A stretch of 64,000 nt of DNA from Okapia johnstoni. Its lineage: Eukaryota; Chordata; Mammalia; Artiodactyla; Giraffidae. This document shows positions 46,530 through 64,000 of the stretch, piece after piece (the stretch's first letter is position 1; each line of letters begins with the position of its first letter). Where the stretch lies: NCBI GenBank assembly GCA_024291935.2, contig JAGTYA010000026.1:8288001-8352000 (forward strand). The letters run 5' to 3'. The translations under genes were made by a program, and so were the position numbers. The notes under the pieces were generated by a model. That model saw only the letters and a program-made list of their open reading frames with translations. It searched no databases and was not told where the DNA came from.

Positions 46530-48899
46530 CCAGCAGCTGAACAAAGTGTCTTTTATTTGTGACAAACACAACCAATGCAAAAAGAGATCACTTTTCCCTT
46601 TGATTCCAGTGATAACAAGTTGCTAAAGAAAAAATATATATATGTATCAAGAAGGCATTTTATCTCCAAAGTTTCCTCTAACACAAAACAAACAAAAAAA
46701 ACCAGGAAGGGTTAAAAAGAACCACACACATATGTACACATCTGACATCAACGGAAATAACCTGAAATAGAGTGGAAAACAACCAAAAAACAAATCTCAA
46801 ATTAATATTTTTTAACATGCCCCAAACAACAACAAACCAAAAAGCCTGGTACCAGACTTGCTGTTTCTTAAAACCAAGACCTTGGGGAAATGGAGATTGA
46901 TGGTTGAGAACTGAACAGGCTCAATGGCAATAGCAGGGTGACCTGCAAGCCTCAGGCTGCGCCTCCCTGCCCAGGCCGACAACCCTCCCCAGCAGCCTGT
47001 GGGCGGTGGCAGAGGCGGCTGGACAAGTAGGGCCCACACCAAGTGCCCACTGACCAACGGGACTCAGTGCCAGGTGTCCATTGAAGGGCAAGAGACATGG
47101 ACGCTTCACTCCCTTTATGTGGGATTTACATTGGGGTCCCTCTGGGGCCCCCGAGTGGGAGGTTATCAGAAATCCATGATCTAAAATGATGACTATTTAT
47201 CATTCTGTGTCCTTTGACACAGCAGGGATCAAAGGAAAAGCTCTTCTTAAATATGCTTCCATTGTCCCATGATTCTTGGAAGGAACCCTAATGTCCTCCT
47301 AGCAATGAAAACCCTCCCCTTTGGGTAAAATCTCCTGGGAGCCAGCCAAGTGGGGCAAAGGTGGGTTTATTCCAGTGTGAAGGTGTGAGGCCCTCTCCAA
47401 GGCAGTGCCATGTCCACCGCTGGCCAGTCAAGAGCAACGCAGAGCACTCAACGGGGAGGCTGTGTGCCCCGGCCCCACACACGTGGGAGCCTGGGGGAAA
47501 AGCCAGAGCAGCTTCGGGGAGACAGGCCAGCACAGGCGGCCTGAGCCAGGGCAGGGGCTGGGGTGTGAGTGGACTGAGGTCAGAAGCACTGACCAACCTC
47601 CTGGGAGCAACACTCCACAGGCAGGACCTTTGGGATGCTCTGGAAGGCAGAGCTCCAGGCTGCCCCAGGGGAGGAGGCAGGTGCTTTTTCTTGGATAAGG
47701 ATTTGGTCCTTCTCTTCCCTGGAAGGGGAGTAAGGTCTGGGGATGAGGGGTAGCCTGAGCTCTGACCCCGTGCCCTGTCCACCCCACGAGAGGAGAGGAA
47801 GCTGCCCCCACGCCCGCCTGCCACCACCGGACACCAGGGAGAAGGGCAGCTATGGGGCCACGTCCCATGCTGCCAGCCAGGGCAGGCCTCCCTGAGGGAG
47901 CAGGGGCCAGGCTGGGGAGTGCAGGCAGGAGGCCTGCTGCTGGCTGGGGGCTCTCCGAAGGCCAGGGGGGTGGCAGGGGTGGCAGTGAGGAAGGAGACCC
48001 ACCCTCAGAGAGCTAACAGCACCAAGATATGAGAGGAAACAGCATTAAACATGGCAGGAACGAGGGGTCTTAAGGGGGAAGACGAGGGGCTCCCTGATGT
48101 TATTTCCCCCTTAAGAGTCAGAACAGGGCAGGGGGCAGGCGAGAGGCAGAGGGAGGCAGCGAGAGGGGACAGAGAAGAGCAGGCCGGGCTCCAGCTCTTT
48201 CCTATGAATAAAAACCTCAGGTCACTGCCTTGAGATCATGGGGCCAAGCTCGGGATGCAGCCCAGTCAGAAGCCAGAGAAGCCATGGTCCCCACACAGGC
48301 CCCACTGACGCCGCTTCCTGTCCCCTCAGCACCTCGCTGACAACCACGGGCTCCTGGAGCCGGCTGGTCCCTGGGACAACTCCACTTTAACTGCGGATCC
48401 ACAAAGGCACAGCCAGGAAGAGCGCCCTTGCTTCCCGGGATTGTGACACAAAAGACTTTCCAGGGGTCTCCGTCGAGTGTCCCCACCACCGAACAGGAGG
48501 AGTCACTCTGAAGCCTCTGTCGGCACAAGATCCTACACCGAGTCCATTCCTCTTTGGGAACCAGCCAGACCCTGACCCAGGGCTCCAGGATTTTCACGAA
48601 GCTGGGAACAAACACTCCATTCGTCCAGCTGTGTGGCAGGAAGGGGGCTTGTCAGGAATCCAGCGGCAGGGAGGTCGCAGAGCCCCATGCTCAGGGCCGC
48701 GTGAGACGGCAGCCTCTGTGAGAGGACACGCCTGGTGCCCGGCTCCTCGCTGCCCCTTCCGGCAGCCTGCCCTTCCAGGGGAAAGCAGGAGGGGTAGGCA
48801 GACCACCTCTCCCCAGGGTCAGGGCTGAGGAGGCCACCTGGCAAGCGGCGTGAGACCGGGGAGAGGACAGGCCTTGGAGAGCGCGTTCCAGCTTTGGAC
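46530..48899 (-). other. NAA40: NAA40 long 3' UTR
   Basis: These are about 2.4 kb with no repeat that I recognise, running from the stop to a canonical AATAAA at 46557-46552. The distal 600 bases are AT-rich and the proximal part is GC-rich. The end point is inferred from the signal only. Confidence 0.7.
46552..46557 (-). terminator. NAA40 poly(A) signal AATAAA
   Basis: A canonical signal on the - strand at the end of the repeat-free block, consistent with the long 3' UTR typical of NAA40. Confidence 0.7.
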
Positions 48900-60456
<11,557 letters not shown>

Positions 60457-61165
60457 GGCGACAACGGCGGCGGTGGCGCTCAGCTCCTCCTTCCCACACT
60501 TGCCGGCTGGGAGGCGGCGGTAGCGGCGACACTGGAGCGGCGGCGGGCCCCGCACTGCGCATGCGTCTCGCGGGCTCCCCAGCGCGCCCCGGCGGGAACC
60601 GCGCCGGCGCAGAGCCCCGCGAAGGGACGGGCGGGGGAAGGCGAGCAGGTGGAGAGCCTGGGAGGCGGGCCGAGGGTCTCGCACACCCGAAAGAGGCGTG
60701 AGGCGCGGAGCAAGCGTCGCGCTAGGAATGACGTAATCCAGGACCCGCCCCCCCTTTCTCCCCAGGCTGTGTCTGTAGCTATGGCAACGGCCTCGCAGCC
60801 CGCGGGGTAGCGCGCGGCTCGGCAGCCGGGTGGGTGGCAGCACCGCCCCTGCGGTCGCCTGTGCGTCTCCTCCGCCTTGACCTGGTCATGCGCGGAGCAG
60901 CCACCTTTCCAGCGGACCAAACGCGTCACGGCCTCTGAAATACCTGCTCCTCCTACAACCCTCGGGCATAGGAGAGGTGTTTGGAACATTTCCCACCTTC
61001 TAGATCGTGAACTCTTGAAATCCCTTTTCTAACCAGAGTCATTCATCCATCTAACTGTTTTTCTCTTTTTAATTCATCTGTATATCTATCTTCTAACCAT
61101 TCATTCATCCTCCATTCACTTGTTCTCTCAATAAACACTGACTAGGACCGTAACTGAGTTGGGGC

Positions 61166-61282
61166 ATGGCTACTCTCTCCAGTGTTGCTGCCTGGAGAAT
61201 CCCCATGGACAGAGAACCCTGGCCAGCTACAGTCCATGGGGTCGCAAAGGGTTGGACACGACTGAGCGACTAAGCACAGCAC
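61166..61282 (+). mobile_element. 5'-truncated Bov-tA SINE
   Basis: CTCTCTCCAGTGTTGCTGCC through GGACACGACTGAGCGACTAA. Confidence 0.9.
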
Positions 61283-61936
61283 AGGACCATACCAACACTA
61301 CGCAGAGACCAGGGAGCACAGAAAAGAACAACAGGCTGTCCCAGTCCAGAACTTACACTTCAGAGGGGAGGCAGGCATATTTAATGGGGAGTGGAAGCTG
61401 ATGTGAAATTGAGACATCCGGCGTCCTGGACATCATTCATTTTCAGTCTATCCCAGCAGACCAGTGTGACCCCCACTTGACCTGCATCAGCATCACCTGG
61501 GGAACCTGTGCACTGTGCACGCCCTGGGGCCTACCCCAGAATTTCCAGGGGTGGAGCCAGAATATTCGCTTCTAAGAGCTCCCCAGATAGGGTCGTACTC
61601 ATGAAAATCAGAAAACCGCCAACCGAGACAAGCCTCATAGGCTTTGTCAGGTTTTACTCCTTGTCCTTCCCTCAGCACAGCACAGGGGTGGCCCCCAAAC
61701 AGCCACTCAAGCAGCATTTGTTGAGTGCCCATCATGTGCTAGGCACTGTTGCAAGCAGCAAAGAAAACAACAAACAGAAAAGGCACTGCCCTTGTAGAAC
61801 TTGTATTCTAGAAGGAAGAGGCATATAATAAACTAAATGAATGAACCAGTAAAATACGTATCAGGTGGGATGATATATGTTATATGCAGGAAAATGAAAC
61901 AGGGAAGACGGATGTGGAAAGTCAGGTTTATAATTT

Positions 61937-62150
61937 GTTTTTATTTTGTTTAATATTTATTTATTTGGCTGCACCAGGTCTTAGTTGTGGCACACGGGAT
62001 CCTTATTTCTGACTTGCAAGATCTTTAGTTGCAGCATGTGAACTCTTTAGTGGAGGCATGTGGGATCAAGTTCAATGACCAGGAATGGAACCTGGGCCCC
62101 CTGCATTAGGAGCACAGAGTCTTAGCCAGTGGACCAGCAGGGAAGTCCCC
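61937..62150 (-). mobile_element. CHR-type SINE
   Basis: TTTATTTATTTGGCTGCACC, AGTTGCAGCATGTGAACTCT, CAATGACCAGGAATGGAACC and GGACCAGCAGGGAAGTCCC. Confidence 0.92.
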
Positions 62151-62429
62151 AGGTTTATAGTTTTAACTAAAACGCTCGGAGAAGGCAAACAAGAAGTGAC
62201 ATTTGAGGCAAGATCTGAAGAAGGGGAGGCAGAAAGTCTGGAGGCTGTCTAGGGGAAGGGCATTCCAGGCTGGGGGGTGCAGGTAGTCCAAAACTCCCCA
62301 GCAGGAGCACAACTGGAATGTTTGAGGAACTAACTATAAGCAGCACAATGGGCAAAGTGGGGCAGAGAGAGAAGAGTGGAAAGTGAAAATCAGACAAGTT
62401 AGAGGAGGATCCTTTAGGGATTGTAGGGT

Positions 62430-62768
62430 TTTTTTATATATATAATTTTATTTATTTCTTTATCTTGGGCTACGCTGAGTCTTTTTTATTTTCAGGCTTT
62501 CCTCTAGTTGCAGCAAGTGGGGGCTACTCTCCAGTTGCGGTGCACGGGCTTCTCACTGCAGTGGCTTCTCTTGTTGCAGGGCATGGGCTCTAGGCAAGCA
62601 GGCTTCAGTAGTTGCGGTTCCCTGTCTCTAGGGCATAGGCTTGATAGTTGTGGCGCATGGGTTTTGTTCTCTGAAGCATGTGGGAGCTTCCCAGATGAGG
62701 GATCAAACCTGTGTCTCTTGAATTGGCAGGCAGATAGATTCTTGACTATTGAGCTACTAGGGAAGCCC
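62430..62768 (-). mobile_element. Long CHR-type SINE
   Basis: A T-rich head is followed by serial GTTGCAG/GGGCTTCTC modules (TCTAGTTGCAGCAAGTGGGG, CACTGCAGTGGCTTCTCTTG), then GATGAGGGATCAAACCTGTG and GAGCTACTAGGGAAGCCC. Confidence 0.9.
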
Positions 62769-63711
62769 AGGCTTGTAGATTTTAAAACACTTAGGCTGAA
62801 ATTAGAGTGAGCTATTAGAGAGTCTGGAAGGAGTAGAAGGCCTGGGTTATGTGCTCATAGGACCGCCTGGCTGCTGGGCTGAGAAGAGTGTAGGGGCAAG
62901 GTCAACAGCAGGGCAGTACAGAGGCTGCTGCTATAATCCACACAGGAGTGATGGTGCTTGCCCCAGCTGGGTGGCAGTGGAGGTGGGAGAAGGGGTCAGG
63001 ACATGGATGCATGTTAAAGGAAGATCCAAGGAATTCCCGATGGACTGGATATGGGGTGTGGGGGAAAGAGAAGAACCAAGACATCTTCAAGGTTTTTAGC
63101 TCGTGTTACTGGAAAAATGGAGTGCCTTCGACTGAGATGCAGATGACTTTGAAAGGAGGAAGGTGGGTGGGGAAGGGGAAGACCAAGGCTTCAGTTTTGG
63201 CCATATCAGGTTTGAGAGGTCTTTTTAGACACTCACATGGAGATGTGGAATAATCAGAGGCTGGAACTTAAGAGAGAGGTCCAGCCTGGAGATATCAATT
63301 TCAGTCAGGTATGAATGGTATTTAAAGCTGGATGAGACTGGGTGAGACCATAGAGGGAATGTCAGTAAACTAGAATGAATAAATCTTAGGCCTGCATCCC
63401 ATTCCTGGGTCAGAAAATCAAGTTTCTAGCACTCTAGGGACCAGAGAGGGAACTAAGGGTGGGAGGAGGGCTGGTCAAGGTGAATAGGTAGATAGAGGGG
63501 GCTTCTGAACTTGCCCTTGAAGGAGGAGGAGGGAAAGAGGTTTCCGGGGGAGGAAACAGTGCTTGCCAGCCAAGGACGCATGAAGGGGTGGGGCAAGGGG
63601 ATTCACAGAGGGAGGAAGGGCAGAGTGCAACCCTTCAGCCTATATTGGCTTCTCCTGTTTCCTCACCCACATTGAACTTCGTGGTCAGCTCTTTCAGGGA
63701 AGCCCGCCACC

Positions 63712-63810
63712 ATGATACCCCGTGCCCTGTCTCTTTGGCCACTCCTCACTCTTGGGTCCATCTGCCCCCAGGCTGCCGGAGATTACTGGACACCAGACCA
63801 GGCCTGGGAG
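63712..63810 (+). other. Candidate first coding exon of an unidentified secreted or membrane protein
   Basis: GCCGCCACC-like context (CCCGCCACCATGA) precedes an ATG that opens 33 codons, beginning MIPRALSLWPLLTLG and running to a consensus donor, GAG|GTGAGC. The first 22 or so residues look like a signal peptide: a basic n-region (R4), a Leu-rich core, and small residues at AAG. The next residues are DYWTPDQAWE. I do not recognise the protein. An alternative reading is an internal 39-nt exon at 63772-63810, since CTGCCCCCAG precedes it. No following exon is available in the window, so this remains a candidate. Confidence 0.35.
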
Positions 63811-64000
63811 GTGAGCCCAGCAGTCCCTTGGGGAGGTGACATCACCTAGGCCCTCAGGAGGCCTGAGAAGGCCCTGTGCCCGATTCCTGCCCCACAGCAG
63901 TGTCCTTCTCCCTGGGGGCTGCTCCCAATTATAGGCTCTCTCCTGCTCAGAGCTTCCTTGGTCTCCCTGGGTGGTGGACAGAGCCAGCTTTGGAAATCAG

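Larger units (their letters stand above)
60920..64000. other. Region upstream of NAA40
   Basis: This is intergenic, with a truncated Bov-tA, two CHR SINEs and non-repetitive sequence. In human the next gene in this direction is RCOR2; none of its coding sequence is seen here. One exon-like segment lies at 63712-63810. Confidence 0.65.

Noticed and set aside
60920..64000. RCOR2 first exon
   Set aside because: Expected next by synteny with human, but none of its characteristic N-terminal sequence is visible; the candidate exon at 63712 is unrelated to it.

Overview
This is a mammalian, and specifically ruminant, genomic window. The evidence is intron-split vertebrate genes with GT-AG splice sites, CpG-island promoters, and repeats confined to ruminants or cetartiodactyls: many Bov-tA tRNA-derived SINEs, CHR-type SINEs, BovB (RTE) LINE pieces and an L1 3' end. 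The gene set (MACROD1, OTUB1, COX8A, NAA40) matches the block at human 11q13.1. A bovid such as cattle, sheep or goat is the most likely source, but the species cannot be fixed by eye.

Layout. Positions 1 to about 20,190 hold the 3' half of MACROD1 on the + strand. There is a 30-nt microexon (5479-5508), a 12.5-kb intron, six clustered coding exons (17970-19869) and a 3' UTR ending near an AATAAA at 20168. The introns hold a pyrimidine minisatellite, an orphan CpG island, nested Bov-tA SINEs and several AT-rich islands that look like conserved non-coding elements. OTUB1 follows tail-to-tail on the - strand (coding 27855 down to 21231, seven exons, 271 codons). About 5.8 kb of intergenic repeats separates it from COX8A (- strand, 35312 to 33875, two exons, 69 codons). 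An 11-kb intergenic stretch follows, with Bov-tA, a solo LTR, BovB and an L1 tail. NAA40 (- strand, 60456 to 48900, eight exons, 237 codons) has a 3' UTR of about 2.4 kb. The last 3.1 kb is intergenic, except for one exon-like segment with a good Kozak start and a signal-peptide-like reading frame at 63712-63810.

The splice phases of all four genes were worked out by hand. OTUB1, COX8A and NAA40 close exactly to the known human lengths (271, 69 and 237 residues). MACROD1 covers residues 173-325 in human numbering, with N174, D184 and G270 in the expected places. The genes are not an operon. They are independent housekeeping genes: ADP-ribosyl hydrolase, deubiquitinase, respiratory-chain subunit and histone N-terminal acetyltransferase. 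OTUB1, COX8A and NAA40 each have a CpG-island promoter; the promoter of MACROD1 lies outside the window.

No new gene system of the bacterial or phage kind is present. The most notable unexplained items are a 51-bp tandem duplication across the exon 6 donor of NAA40 that left a dead splice site and an expanded AC tract, the exon-like segment at the right end, an orphan CpG island inside MACROD1, and a duplicated 240-bp block 16 kb apart, one copy of which is split by a SINE.
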